Assembly (NCBI GenBank): GCA_937894675.1
Contig: CALCQO010000012.1
Coordinates: 62,001 to 126,000, forward strand
DNA length: 64,000 nucleotides
Source of the DNA: an uncultured Clostridia bacterium
Lineage (GTDB): Bacteria > Bacillota > Clostridia > Christensenellales > Aristaeellaceae
Direction: 5' to 3'
Shown here: piece after piece, positions 8,785 through 18,406 of the stretch
How the letters are laid out: each line of letters opens with the position of its first letter
How positions within the stretch are numbered: position 1 is the stretch's first letter
Made by a program: the position numbers and the translations under genes
Notes under the pieces: model-generated
Databases searched by the model: none
The model's input: the letters and a program-made list of their open reading frames with translations, nothing else
Told to the model about the DNA's origin: nothing

Positions 8785-9807
8785 TTATTGAAGCAGCCTT
8801 AGGATGCTGCGGGCCGCCCCCTCGTCCAGTATCAGGGAGTCGGGCGGGTTATGGCGCACGGCGGCCAGGATGGCCTGCCCCTTGCACGCGCCTGCCGCCA
8901 CCGCCATCATGCGGCTGCCGGGGCGCTGGGTCTGCAATTCCGCGCTGACAGAGGGGCTCTGGTACACGGTGCGGCCTTCGATGTCAAAGAAATCCCCCAG
9001 GGATTCGCCCACCGCGCCAAGGTGCAGCAGAGTTTCCACCTGAGCAGTTTCCAGCCCGCGGCGGCGGGCCATGGCGTCCGCTCGGCCTACCCCAAAGAGG
9101 ATGATGTCGGCGTTGCGCATCAATTCCACCGTCTCGCGGATGGCGGGCATCTTGAGCATCTCCCGCATGGCCGACAGATTCAGCCCGTCGGGCAGGTGAA
9201 TCAGCCGGCACTGGGCATTCATGTGGGAGGCCAGATCCCCGGCCACCGTGTCCGCCTGGGTGGAGGCGGCGCTGCCCATGCCGCCCCGGGCGGGCACAAC
9301 CATGACCCCCGCGGCACAGGGCACCATGGATCGGGCCACCTCCGCCATGGTGGTGCCGCCGGCAATAGCGATGACCATGTCCTGCCGTACCAACTGGCGC
9401 AGGCGGTGGGCGGCGGCGCGGCCCACATCCTTGAGGACCGCGGCATTCTCGTCCGCGTCCCCGGAGACCACCATCACCCGGTCGACCCCCAGTTTCTGGG
9501 TCAGCTCCCGCTCCAGCCCGCCCAAATCCGTCACCATGCGGCACAGCAGCCGGGCTTCGGGGATCAGCGCCCGGCCCGAGCGGGTCAGCGCCATGCCGGA
9601 AGCGGAATAGTCAATCAAGCCCTGGGTTTTCAGGGCGTCGGCGGCGGCGCGCACTTCCCTCTCGGACAGCCCCAGCATCTGGGCGGCCGCCCGGCGGCCC
9701 ACCGGCTCGCGGTTTTCAATATGCTCCAGCAGCATGGCACGCCTGCCAATCTCGGTCATATGTTCGGGCGCCAGCTTGCACAGAAGCGCCCACGATAAAT
9801 CCTGCAT
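8785..9807 (-). CDS. cggR: SorC/CggR-family central glycolytic genes regulator
   Basis: DNA-binding repressor of the glycolytic operon; in Bacillus subtilis CggR binds fructose 1,6-bisphosphate, which weakens repression. The 340-residue protein has an N-terminal winged-helix region (about residues 25-75, GRRAAAQMLGLSEREVR) and a SorC-type sugar-phosphate effector domain (about 90-335) with the GGTTMAEVA loop expected near the phosphosugar site. The start at 9807 (MQDLSWALL) is chosen because AAGGAGG sits just upstream and because the family begins with MxxLxxLxxKLAP-like sequence; an in-frame ATG at 9855 falls inside the operator/promoter. First gene of the operon, probably autoregulated through the twin palindrome at 9838-9872. 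Confidence 0.9.
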   Translation of the reverse strand: MQDLSWALLCKLAPEHMTEIGRRAMLLEHIENREPVGRRAAAQMLGLSEREVRAAADALKTQGLIDYSASGMALTRSGRALIPEARLLCRMVTDLGGLERELTQKLGVDRVMVVSGDADENAAVLKDVGRAAAHRLRQLVRQDMVIAIAGGTTMAEVARSMVPCAAGVMVVPARGGMGSAASTQADTVAGDLASHMNAQCRLIHLPDGLNLSAMREMLKMPAIRETVELMRNADIILFGVGRADAMARRRGLETAQVETLLHLGAVGESLGDFFDIEGRTVYQSPSVSAELQTQRPGSRMMAVAAGACKGQAILAAVRHNPPDSLILDEGAARSILRLLQ

Positions 9808-9837
9808 CCAACCTCCTTGGCCGAAAATCAGCCCACC

Positions 9838-9892
9838 GGGGAATTTTTGCCCCAACAGGGGAATTATACCCCAAACCCCGGCGGAAAGGCAA
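9838..9892 (-). promoter_or_regulatory. cggR operon promoter with twin palindromic operator
   Basis: On the minus strand TTGCCT (9887-9892), an 18-bp spacer and a perfect TATAAT (9863-9868). Two related palindromes, GGGGAATTTTTGCCCC (9838-9853) and GGGGAATTATACCCC (9858-9872), are about 20 bp apart centre to centre, two helical turns. One covers the -10 box and the other the start-site region. This arrangement fits CggR, which binds two tandem half-operators cooperatively; the assignment of CggR to the site is inference from position. Confidence 0.7.
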
Positions 9893-9936
9893 CATATTAG
9901 GAGTAATTTTGCAATTTTCAGCCTTTCTTCAAATAT

Positions 9937-11166
9937 TTATATCATCCAAATGGGAACAATCAGGTTATCCCGGTCGAAAGCGCTTAGCCTGTCTGCCATA
10001 CAGAGAACCGCACTTGTCCCAATACGCAGAGGCGCTTTGTTCAGCACGCCAAACCCGCGCACGATGCGCCGGTCAGGGCTCGCGGTTTTCTTGATTTCCA
10101 GCGGAAAAATCTGACCGTTTTCCTCCAGGATAACATCAATCTCCTTCGCGTCCCGATCGCGGTAGTAGTGCAGGTACGGCTGTCTGCCTGCGTTCTGATA
10201 GGTCTTCATCATTTCTGATACGGCAAAGTTTTCCAGTAGCGCGCCGCTCATGGCGCCTCTCTGGGCCACTTCAGGCGATGACCACCTGGTCAAATGGCAC
10301 ACCAGCCCCGTATCGTAAAAATACAGTTTCGGCGTTTTGATGGTACGCTTCAAAACATTATTGGAGTAGGGATGCAGCAGAAACACAATACCCAGGGTTT
10401 CCAGCACATTAAGCCAATTCTTGCATGTTACCTGGTCTATGTCCGCGTCATCGGCGATAGCTTTGTAGTTGACCAATTGGGACGCTCTGGCGGCCGCGGA
10501 TGTAATGAAGCGGATAAACTTCAGCGCGTCCACCGTGTTGGACAGCTCCCGGACATCCCGCTGGACATAGGTTGACAGATAGGAAGAATAATAGATGTCC
10601 CGGTCGGTATACTGACCGCTTGCGAGCCCGGGCATGCAGCCTTCCCAAAGGCGATTGAAAAGCTCCGGCGCCGTTATCGGTTGGATGATTTTGCTTTGAT
10701 CCGTCAATATGTCAAAATTGGTGGTGAAGGGCATATTGGGTACGCCTGATAATTCCCGCTGGGATAAAGGCGACATGTGCAGCAGGGCAACGCGCCCGGC
10801 GAGGGACTCCTGCACCCCGCGCATCAGGCGGAAAATCTGCGATCCTGTCAGCCAGAAACTGCCAGGCTGATGGGTTTTATCCACATGGATTTTGATATAG
10901 GTAAACAGTTCCGGCGCGTATTGCACTTCATCAATCAATACAGGGGGCTTATGCAGTTCAAGGAACAGCTTTGGGTCGGTTTTCGCCAGTTCCCGCATCG
11001 ACAAGTCATCAAGGGAGACATATTCCCGCCCCAAACCCTCCCGCTGGGCCAATTCCATCAGCATGGTTGTTTTGCCTGCCTGGCGAGGTCCTGTCAGCAG
11101 GATGGCAGGCCAGGACTTGCTTAATTCCAGCACACAGTCCTCCATATGCCGCTTGATGTAGGTCAT
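9937..11166 (-). CDS. AAA ATPase with DUF4143 (AAA_14) domain
   Basis: A 409-residue P-loop ATPase of the widespread AAA_14/DUF4143 family, whose cellular role is not established. Walker A is GPRQAGKT at residues 26-33 and Walker B is VLIDEVQYAPEL; the arginine-containing WLTGSQIFRLM segment follows. The C-terminal DUF4143 half carries a nuclease-like segment with YYRDRDAKEIDVILEENGQIFPLEIKK, i.e. the E-D-ExK pattern of restriction-endonuclease-fold domains. Of two close ATGs (11172 and 11166) the second sits six bases after AGGAGG and is preferred. Monocistronic, convergent with nothing, and preceded by two copies of a 37-bp palindrome-ended repeat. Members are often patchily distributed between related genomes. 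Confidence 0.88.
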   Translation of the reverse strand: MTYIKRHMEDCVLELSKSWPAILLTGPRQAGKTTMLMELAQREGLGREYVSLDDLSMRELAKTDPKLFLELHKPPVLIDEVQYAPELFTYIKIHVDKTHQPGSFWLTGSQIFRLMRGVQESLAGRVALLHMSPLSQRELSGVPNMPFTTNFDILTDQSKIIQPITAPELFNRLWEGCMPGLASGQYTDRDIYYSSYLSTYVQRDVRELSNTVDALKFIRFITSAAARASQLVNYKAIADDADIDQVTCKNWLNVLETLGIVFLLHPYSNNVLKRTIKTPKLYFYDTGLVCHLTRWSSPEVAQRGAMSGALLENFAVSEMMKTYQNAGRQPYLHYYRDRDAKEIDVILEENGQIFPLEIKKTASPDRRIVRGFGVLNKAPLRIGTSAVLCMADRLSAFDRDNLIVPIWMI

Positions 11167-11180
11167 CGTCATCCTCCTTT

Positions 11181-11279
11181 TTCGGCAATAATATAACTTT
11201 TCCTCATTTTAGCCGAAGATCTGAGGACGGTCAAGCGTTAATTTCGGCAGAAATACAAATCTTTCGCATTTTAGCCGAA
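11181..11279. repeat. two 37-bp palindrome-ended direct repeats upstream of the DUF4143 gene
   Basis: Copies at 11181-11217 and 11243-11279 are both 37 bp, both begin TTCGGCA and end CATTTTAGCCGAA, and are 62 bp apart start to start. The ends TTCGGC/GCCGAA are inverted repeats. The promoter-proximal copy abuts the ribosome binding site of the ATPase gene. On the minus strand each copy begins TTCGGCTAAAAT, so a -10-like TAAAAT lies inside each. They could be autoregulatory operators or invertible/recombination sites. Confidence 0.7.
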
Positions 11280-11442
11280 AGAAAACCTGCTGCCATCACC
11301 AGCGCGCCTATGCAACCCGGCGTGAGAATTAATCCAATTTTAATCTTCTTCTCAGCCCGCCCTTATCTTGATGCCCTATGCTGAAAGCAAATCAAGGCAG
11401 CAACGCCTGAAAGAATGGGAGGAAAGCACATTGGAAGGCAAC

Positions 11443-12036
11443 ATGAAACGGTACCTGGCGATGGTGGAATGGCAGCTGCGCAACCTGCCCAAGGACAGGC
11501 GTGCCCAGGTCATCAAGGATATCCGCTACGAGATGGAGCTGAAAAAGCTGCAGCAGGGGCTGACGGAGGATGAACTGATCCTGGCCATGCCCACCCCCCG
11601 CCAGCTGGCCCTTGAGTACGGCGGCCTGGATACCCCCCTGTACGCCCAGGATGTCCCCAGCGCGAAGGAGCTGGAGAAGCGGGCCAGGCAGGAGGAGGAA
11701 GAAGCCCAGCGCCATCAGAAGCGGGAGGAAGAAAAGGCCCAGCGCAAAGCCCGTAGACAGGAAGAGAAGGACAGCCGCAAGGCCGCCTGCGCTGCCGGCA
11801 GCTGCAAGGTTAACCCCCTGATGAACATGCTGAAATTCGCCTTTGGCCTGTACCTGTTCTTCGCCATCCTGCGGGCGGCGCCCTCAATAATCGGCGGTCT
11901 TATCGGCCTGTTCGCCGCCTTTCTGAGCATGGTAATCGTGGTGCCCATGGTGTTTGGCATATTGGGCTTTGTGTTCCAGATTGTCTTTGGCGTCCTCGGC
12001 GCGGTGTTCAAGGCCATCTTCCGGGGATTCGCGTAA
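11443..12036 (+). CDS. HAAS-like (DUF1700-type) membrane protein
   Basis: A 197-residue protein. The N-terminal 65 residues (RYLAMVEWQLRNLPKDRRAQ and DIRYEMELKKLQQGLTEDE) resemble the HAAS helical domain found in DUF1700 proteins and sigma-factor-linked regulators, usually partnered with a PadR regulator, which is missing here. A highly charged Glu/Arg/Lys coiled-coil linker follows (about residues 75-120), then two or three hydrophobic membrane segments to the C terminus. ATG at 11443 is preceded by GGAAGG; an in-frame TTG at 11431 with GGAGG upstream is a real alternative. Function unknown; a membrane sensor or scaffold is plausible. Confidence 0.7.
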   Translation: MKRYLAMVEWQLRNLPKDRRAQVIKDIRYEMELKKLQQGLTEDELILAMPTPRQLALEYGGLDTPLYAQDVPSAKELEKRARQEEEEAQRHQKREEEKAQRKARRQEEKDSRKAACAAGSCKVNPLMNMLKFAFGLYLFFAILRAAPSIIGGLIGLFAAFLSMVIVVPMVFGILGFVFQIVFGVLGAVFKAIFRGFA

Positions 12037-12060
12037 GCGCACCCTTCCATAGCGTTCCAA

Positions 12061-12089
12061 AGCCCCTCCGGCTTTCAGCCGGAGGGGCT
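12061..12089 (+). terminator. hairpin after the HAAS-like gene
   Basis: Near-perfect hairpin, arms AGCCCCTCCGGCT and AGCCGGAGGGGCT, 25 bp after the stop. There is no good T-run. An almost identical hairpin follows at 12259-12281 on the other side of a family A element. Confidence 0.6.
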
Positions 12090-12108
12090 AGATTGTCAAA
12101 GATGTGCA

Positions 12109-12254
12109 GCGTGTCCAAAAAGTCTGCAAGGCTAGGAACGAATCTGCCAGAAGAGGAAGCTTACATGGTGAGTAAGTGACCGATTCTGGCAGATGAAGTA
12201 AACGCAAGCATGTTTCGGTATCGAAACATGCGGTTGCCGGCTTTTTCGACACGC
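12109..12254 (+). repeat. family A structured element, copy A2
   Basis: Terminal arms GCGTGTC and GACACGC pair perfectly. The internal stem pairs ATCTGCCAGAA with TTCTGGCAGAT. The apex hairpin is CTTAC...GTAAG and the third hairpin has arms GCATGTTTCG and CGAAACATGC. The single-stranded boxes AGGAACGAA and TAAGTGACCGA match the other copies, while all stem sequences differ but still pair. Confidence 0.85.
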
Positions 12255-12258
12255 TGGT

Positions 12259-12288
12259 CCCTCCGGCTTTCACCCGGAGGGGCTTTAT
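12259..12288 (+). terminator. second copy of the CCTCCGG hairpin
   Basis: Arms CCCTCCGG and CCGGAGGG around CTTTCAC, followed by GCTTTATTC. Same core as the hairpin at 12061-12089; the two flank family A copy A2. The whole 12037-12339 gap is thus hairpin, repeat, hairpin and the leader of the next gene. Confidence 0.6.
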
Positions 12289-12339
12289 TCGTTTTGCATA
12301 CGGGTATATTCTTGTAATTCTTTTTCAAAGGAGTACCCC

Positions 12340-12972
12340 ATGCCCCAACTGCAAGCCAATGTATCCTTCCTGGCGCCCCACCCCGAGTATCTGCACCTTC
12401 CCGCCCCGGGCGGCCAGGTGTATTGCGGTTGCGATCAGGAGTGGTTTGCCGGCTACTGGCAGCGCAAGGCGGGCTGCGGGCCCAGCACCCTGAGCAACCT
12501 GGTGCTGTACCTGACAAGGGCGGGCAAAGCAAACCACCAGCCTATCCCCGACAAAGCCGCCATGACAAAGCTGATGCGGGCCATGTGGGACTATGTGACC
12601 CCCGGGCTGATGGGCCTCAACGACATTCACAAGTTCGCCTCCGGGGGCAATCAAGCCCTGAAAGAACTGGGCAGCGGCTGCACCTTAACCGCCCAGGACG
12701 CCGGGCAGCCCCTTTCCAGCCTGGTGGATTTTATTACCCAGGGGCTGAAGGAAGGGCCTGTCGCCTTTTTGAACCTGGCCCGCACCCAGCAGGGCCCCCT
12801 GGAGCCCTGGCACTGGATGACCCTGGTGGGCCTGGATACGGACGCCGCTGGCCATCCCCTGATGCGCCTGTACGACAACGGCAAGGAAATCTCGGCGGAT
12901 TTGGCCGTATGGCACCAACGGGGCACCGCCGGCGGGTTTGTTCGGCTGGACAGCGGGCAGCGCCGGGAATAG
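12340..12972 (+). CDS. C39-like (papain-fold) cysteine peptidase homologue
   Basis: A 210-residue protein with no signal peptide. It shows the pattern of C39-like papain-fold proteins: Cys46 in KAGCGPS preceding a helix, His158 in EPWHWMTLVGL and Asp179 in RLYDNGKEI, which together would make a Cys-His-Asp triad. Substrate and processing target are unknown; no transporter or precursor peptide gene is next to it, which argues against a bacteriocin-maturation role. ATG at 12340 is preceded by AAAGGAG. It ends at a strong terminator shared with the convergent DUF4179 gene. Confidence 0.65.
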   Translation: MPQLQANVSFLAPHPEYLHLPAPGGQVYCGCDQEWFAGYWQRKAGCGPSTLSNLVLYLTRAGKANHQPIPDKAAMTKLMRAMWDYVTPGLMGLNDIHKFASGGNQALKELGSGCTLTAQDAGQPLSSLVDFITQGLKEGPVAFLNLARTQQGPLEPWHWMTLVGLDTDAAGHPLMRLYDNGKEISADLAVWHQRGTAGGFVRLDSGQRRE

Positions 12973-12984
12973 ACGAATACTCAA

Positions 12985-13020
12985 AACAGCCGCCACAGAA
13001 GTTGTGGCGGCTGTTGTTTA
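12985..13020. terminator. bidirectional terminator
   Basis: Hairpin ACAGCCGCCACA...TGTGGCGGCTGT between two convergent genes, with TTGTTTATTTTG on the plus side and TTTTGAGTATTC on the minus side. Confidence 0.85.
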
Positions 13021-13030
13021 TTTTGATATT

Positions 13031-14308
13031 TTACTTCAGCGAAACAGGAAAGGCCTTTTCCTCCTGATAGAAGCGCAAGCCAGGGTCATTCATCGCTTCA
13101 TGGTACTGAACGCCTTCCTTCAGGGTAAAGGGCACGAAGGTGATTTTGTCGGGCACCCTGTCCAGATCTGCGATGGAGAAAGAGCCCCTCATCTCCTGGG
13201 TGTTTTCCTCGTCCAAGCCCACCCCGGCATGGTTGAAGGAGAAGCCGCTTGAGGGCAGGATGACGTCCTTGCTGCGCAGCTCAAAGTAGCTGCGGGGCTC
13301 CCGGTCGTCCTTGTCCATGGTGCCGTCGGTATGGCGCAGCAGCAATTGGTATTCGCTGCCCAGGAAGGCCGCCCGCACGCTGGTGACCACCACCTCATAC
13401 CCCTCCATGGGCACCACCTGTTCCCCCTGAAACTGCTTGAGCTCCGCGTTGGGCTTGGTGGTGAATGTGCGCTGGGCCCTGTCCGCTTCCTCAAAGGCGC
13501 CGGAGAGCACCAGCCTTTCCCAGTCCCGCTTCAGGTAGTACTCCTCCTCCTTCATGCCCTTGGGAACGGGCAGGTTGGCGGCATACTCCAGGGTATTGTC
13601 CCCGTAGGTCAGCAGGATTTCCTTGTTCTGATAGGCATCCGCGAACAGTTGGTTGTGCTGGTCGTGGGTGATCGCGCCGCCCAAATCCACATAGCCTTTG
13701 CTGGTATATTGGTCGTGGGTTATAGGCCAATTCGGCTTTAAGGTATGCAGGGTCAGCGTCCAGGTGATTTCCTCGCGGATGGCGGCGGTGTCCTCAAAGT
13801 CTTCGTCCCAGAGCACCATGTCAAGCATGGCGTTGCCGGGGCCGGCGGGGTTGTCCGCCATCTCGGGCATCCAAAAGCCGTCCAGGTACTCAAAGCCCGC
13901 TTCCGGGTCGGTCATCAGCACCTTATCCCCGCTTTGCGCGGTCATCCTGGGGAACACCAGCACCTGCTCCGCCCCCTCCCTGGGCTCAAAGTGCATGGCC
14001 AGAATCAGCCGCATGCCGTCGGACACAGCGTCGTTGATGGACATGGTGAAATAGTCGTTCTCATAGGTTTCGTCTATGGTAGTAATTTTATCGGCAAACT
14101 TGGGGGGAACCGCTTTCTCCACGCTGTAGCGCAGGGACAGGGCCAGGCCGGCGGAGGCCAGCAGCACCAGCAGGGCGAAGACCAGAGCGAAGGACAGTTT
14201 CTTTTTCACGGGTTTCTCCTCCTGAAGGGTACGCGCCGTACGCACCAGGCTGTCCCGGAGCGCGGCGGGGACAGGAGGATAGGCCTGTTGCAGATCATTA
14301 AGTTTCAT
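13031..14308 (-). CDS. DUF4179-type membrane protein, probable anti-sigma partner
   Basis: A 425-residue protein: a short cytoplasmic N terminus (about 36 residues), one transmembrane segment (FALVFALLVLLASAGLALSL, about residues 40-59) and a large extracytoplasmic domain resembling DUF4179. It overlaps the end of the upstream ECF sigma gene by 11 bp, the usual layout for a sigma factor and its membrane-bound anti-sigma regulator. It would hold the sigma factor inactive until an external signal is sensed. No zinc-binding anti-sigma motif is seen in the short N terminus, so the mechanism is unclear. The signal is unknown. Confidence 0.75.
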   Translation of the reverse strand: MKLNDLQQAYPPVPAALRDSLVRTARTLQEEKPVKKKLSFALVFALLVLLASAGLALSLRYSVEKAVPPKFADKITTIDETYENDYFTMSINDAVSDGMRLILAMHFEPREGAEQVLVFPRMTAQSGDKVLMTDPEAGFEYLDGFWMPEMADNPAGPGNAMLDMVLWDEDFEDTAAIREEITWTLTLHTLKPNWPITHDQYTSKGYVDLGGAITHDQHNQLFADAYQNKEILLTYGDNTLEYAANLPVPKGMKEEEYYLKRDWERLVLSGAFEEADRAQRTFTTKPNAELKQFQGEQVVPMEGYEVVVTSVRAAFLGSEYQLLLRHTDGTMDKDDREPRSYFELRSKDVILPSSGFSFNHAGVGLDEENTQEMRGSFSIADLDRVPDKITFVPFTLKEGVQYHEAMNDPGLRFYQEEKAFPVSLK

Positions 14309-14816
14309 AGGCGGCTTCCTCCTTGGTTAATTCCAGTTTCAGGGCTTTGCGCGCCTGCATCAGGCGGCCCCGCACGGTGGCCTGGGGCACCTTGAGGGCC
14401 TGGGCCACCTCTTTCACGGGCCATCCCTCCAGGTAATGAAGGATGACGCACAGGCGCTGTTTTTCCGGCAGCCTGTCTACCAGGTCCCGGGCAGTCATAT
14501 CGTAGGCAGGGGCGGGGGTTTCAGGCAGGGTTTCCATGGGAATCACCCGCTGGCCAGCGCGGGCGATATTGCGGCACTCGTTGATGAGGATGCGGATCAG
14601 CCAGGTGGTGAACAGCCTTTCATCCCGCAGGGTATGCCGCTTTTCCCAGGCTTTGAGCAGGGCGTTCTGCATGGCGTCCTGCCGGTCGGCGTCATGGCGC
14701 AGCAACCCGCAGGCCACGCGGTACATGGTCTGCGCCTTGTTCTGGGCAATCTGTTCAAAGAAGGCCTTGTCCAGCAGTGTGCCCACCCCTTTCCGTTTTC
14801 GGATATCCTTACCCAT
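14298..14816 (-). CDS. ECF-type RNA polymerase sigma factor
   Basis: A 172-residue sigma-70 family factor with region 2 (YRVACGLLRHDADRQDAMQN and LFTTWLIRILINECRN) and region 4 (LPEKQRLCVILHYLEGWPVKEVAQALKVPQATVRGRL, the last part being the -35 recognition helix-turn-helix). No region 1 or 3, as in ECF factors. It overlaps the DUF4179 gene downstream, so both are translated together. The start is uncertain: ATGs at 14825 and 14816 lack a clear ribosome site, and homology begins only at about LLDKAFFEQ, so a non-ATG start slightly downstream is possible. Confidence 0.88.
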   Translation of the reverse strand: MGKDIRKRKGVGTLLDKAFFEQIAQNKAQTMYRVACGLLRHDADRQDAMQNALLKAWEKRHTLRDERLFTTWLIRILINECRNIARAGQRVIPMETLPETPAPAYDMTARDLVDRLPEKQRLCVILHYLEGWPVKEVAQALKVPQATVRGRLMQARKALKLELTKEEAAYET

Positions 14817-14947
14817 TAGACGCACAAGGAGGGGGAAAAGTCAAAACGGAACGCGCTTACAGGAAAGTTTCACCCCTTCCCCCGCCGCCTGCCGGGCGAA
14901 AACTGCCGCAAAGGTTTGCTCTTGCCCGGCTTTTTCCGCCCCCCGCA

Positions 14948-14976
14948 TTGAACGGCAAGGGGAAAACATGTATAAT
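14948..14976 (+). promoter_or_regulatory. promoter of hprK
   Basis: TTGAAC (14948-14953), a 17-bp spacer and TATAAT (14971-14976), 30 bp before the hprK ATG, leaving a short leader that carries GAGGTGAGGG. Confidence 0.75.
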
Positions 14977-15005
14977 GCTTGTAACTATGACAAAGAGGTG
15001 AGGGC

Positions 15006-15923
15006 ATGATCAACGCAAACGATTTTGCAACGGCGCTGAACCTGAAAACCTTTTCCCCTTCCTCCCAGGAGGAATGGAACATTGAGTCGGCGGAGTTTAA
15101 CCGCCCGGGGCTGGAATTGGTAGGCTTTTACGAGCATTTCGCCTACAACCGCCCCCAGGTGTTCGGCAATGTGGAGATGACGTATCTGGATTCCCTCTCC
15201 GTGGCTGAGCGGGAGGAATGCCTGAACAAGTTCTTTTCCTACCCCATCCCCTGCGTGACAGTGTGCCGCGGCTTTGTGCCCTCGGAGGATTTTCTGACCA
15301 GCGCGCGCAAAAATGACGTGGCGGTCTACGGCACCACCGAGCCCACCACCAAGTTTATCGTCAACGCCATTTTGTACCTGAACAACGCCCTGGCCCCCCG
15401 CACCACCATGCACGCCGTGCTGGTGGACGTGTACGGGGCAGGGGTGCTCATCACCGGGGAAAGCGGCGTGGGCAAGTCGGAATCCGCCCTGGAACTGGTG
15501 AAGCGCGGCCACCAATTGGTGGCCGACGACGTGGTGGACATCCGCCGGGTGTCCGACAACCGGCTGATTGGCGAAGCCCCCGAAACGGTGCGCCATTTTA
15601 TGGAAATACGGGGCATCGGCATCATCGACATCCGCCAGATGTTCGGCGTGGGCAGCGTATTGATGAACAAGGCCATCGACATCTCGGTGCACCTGGAAAA
15701 CTGGAAGGAAAAGAAGGAGTATGACCGCCTGGGCCTGGACGAGGAGTTTACCACCATCCTGGATGTTCGCATCCCCCACCTGGTCATCCCCGTGCGCCCG
15801 GGGCGCAACCTGTCCATCATCATCGAGGTGGCGGCCCGCAACTACAGCCTGAAAAAGCTGGGCTATTCCGCGGCGCGGGAGTTGGACAAGCGGCTCAACG
15901 ACATGATGAACCGGGGCAAGTAA
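15006..15923 (+). CDS. hprK: HPr kinase/phosphorylase
   Basis: Phosphorylates HPr at Ser46 in response to glycolytic intermediates and reverses it with inorganic phosphate, controlling carbon catabolite repression in low-GC Gram-positives. The 305-residue length is normal. The P-loop GESGVGKS is at residues 151-158 and the family signature MEIRGIGIIDIR at 199-210, with a regulatory N-terminal domain before it. A consensus promoter directly precedes it. It leads a probable operon with a ROK sugar kinase and asnS, linking carbon sensing with sugar phosphorylation. No HPr (ptsH) or Crh gene lies in the window. Confidence 0.95.
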   Translation: MINANDFATALNLKTFSPSSQEEWNIESAEFNRPGLELVGFYEHFAYNRPQVFGNVEMTYLDSLSVAEREECLNKFFSYPIPCVTVCRGFVPSEDFLTSARKNDVAVYGTTEPTTKFIVNAILYLNNALAPRTTMHAVLVDVYGAGVLITGESGVGKSESALELVKRGHQLVADDVVDIRRVSDNRLIGEAPETVRHFMEIRGIGIIDIRQMFGVGSVLMNKAIDISVHLENWKEKKEYDRLGLDEEFTTILDVRIPHLVIPVRPGRNLSIIIEVAARNYSLKKLGYSAARELDKRLNDMMNRGK

Positions 15924-15977
15924 CGGCGCGCCGCAAAGTTTTCACCATAAACAGATTTTAATCCACAAGGAGGATGT

Positions 15978-16947
15978 ATGCTGTATTTAGGCATCGACTT
16001 GGGGGGCACCCACATCGGCTGCGGTGTGGTGGACCGGGAGGGCCGCATCCTGGCCCAGGCGGAAACCCCCACCCTGGCGGAGCGCCCCTATGAGGACGTG
16101 GTGCGGGACATGGCCGCCTGCTGCATGCAGGCGCTGACCCAGGCCGAGTGCAAGGTGGAGGATATCGCCACCATCGGCATCGGCATCCCGGGCATCGCTG
16201 ACAACGAGACAGGCATTGTGATTTTCTGCACCAATTTGGGCTGGCACGATGTGCCCCTGAAGGCGGAACTGCAAAAATACATCAACCGCCCCATCTATAT
16301 CGAGAATGACGCCACCGTAGCCGGCTTTGCCGAGAGCGTCGCCGGCGTCAGCAAGGGCTGCCGCAGCAGCGTGTTTTTAACCCTGGGCACCGGGGTGGGC
16401 GGCGGCATCATCATCGACGGCAAGCCCTGGACGGGCGCCCACGGCGTGGCCAGCGAACTGGGGCATCTGACCATCGAGCTGGACGGCATCCCCTGCACCT
16501 GCGGCAAGGACGGGTGCCTGGAGCGCTACTGCAGCGCCACCGCCATCATCCGCATGGGCAAGGAAGCCTGCCTGAGCCATCCCCACTGCGACATCGCCCA
16601 GCGGGTCAACGGGGATTTAAGCAAAATTACCGCCAAAATTGTCATCGACTCCGCCCGCTCGGGGGATGACATCAGCATGCGCATCTTCCACCGCTACTGC
16701 CGCTACCTGGCGCTGGCCATCAACAATGTGGTATCCTTCCTGGATCCGGAAATGGTGGTGCTGGGCGGGGGCGTCAGCCACGCGGGGGATTTCCTGCTGG
16801 ACGCCGTGCGCGCCAAGCTGCCCTATTTCCTGATGTTCAAAACCATGCCCTACGCCCAGATTCATCTGGCGCAATTGGGCAACCAGGCGGGCATCATCGG
16901 CGCGGCCATGCTGGCGCGTATCATCACCGAAGAAGGGGAAACAAAAC

Positions 16948-16958
<11 letters not shown>
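15978..16958 (+). CDS. ROK-family glucokinase-like sugar kinase
   Basis: A 326-residue cytoplasmic ATP-dependent sugar kinase, most likely glucokinase. The phosphate-binding GIDLGGTHIG is at residues 5-14, the catalytic Asp111 lies in the ENDA motif, and the ROK zinc site is present as His163 plus CTCGKDGC (Cys173, Cys175, Cys180). No N-terminal DNA-binding domain, so it is a kinase rather than a ROK repressor. The ATG at 15978 follows AAGGAGG. It begins 54 bp after hprK and its last codons overlap the asnS start by 11 bp. The exact hexose is not proven by sequence. Confidence 0.9.
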
Positions 16959-18327
<1,369 letters not shown>

Positions 18328-18406
18328 GGCACTCCCGGCATTCCATGAAATAGGGGCGAGAGAAGCACTCGTCTTATTGTGATATCAAAAGAAAGAGGGG
18401 ATACAC

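Noticed and set aside
12340..12972. C39-like protein as a bacteriocin-processing peptidase
   Set aside because: No ABC exporter, precursor peptide or immunity gene is linked, and the protein lacks a transporter fusion.
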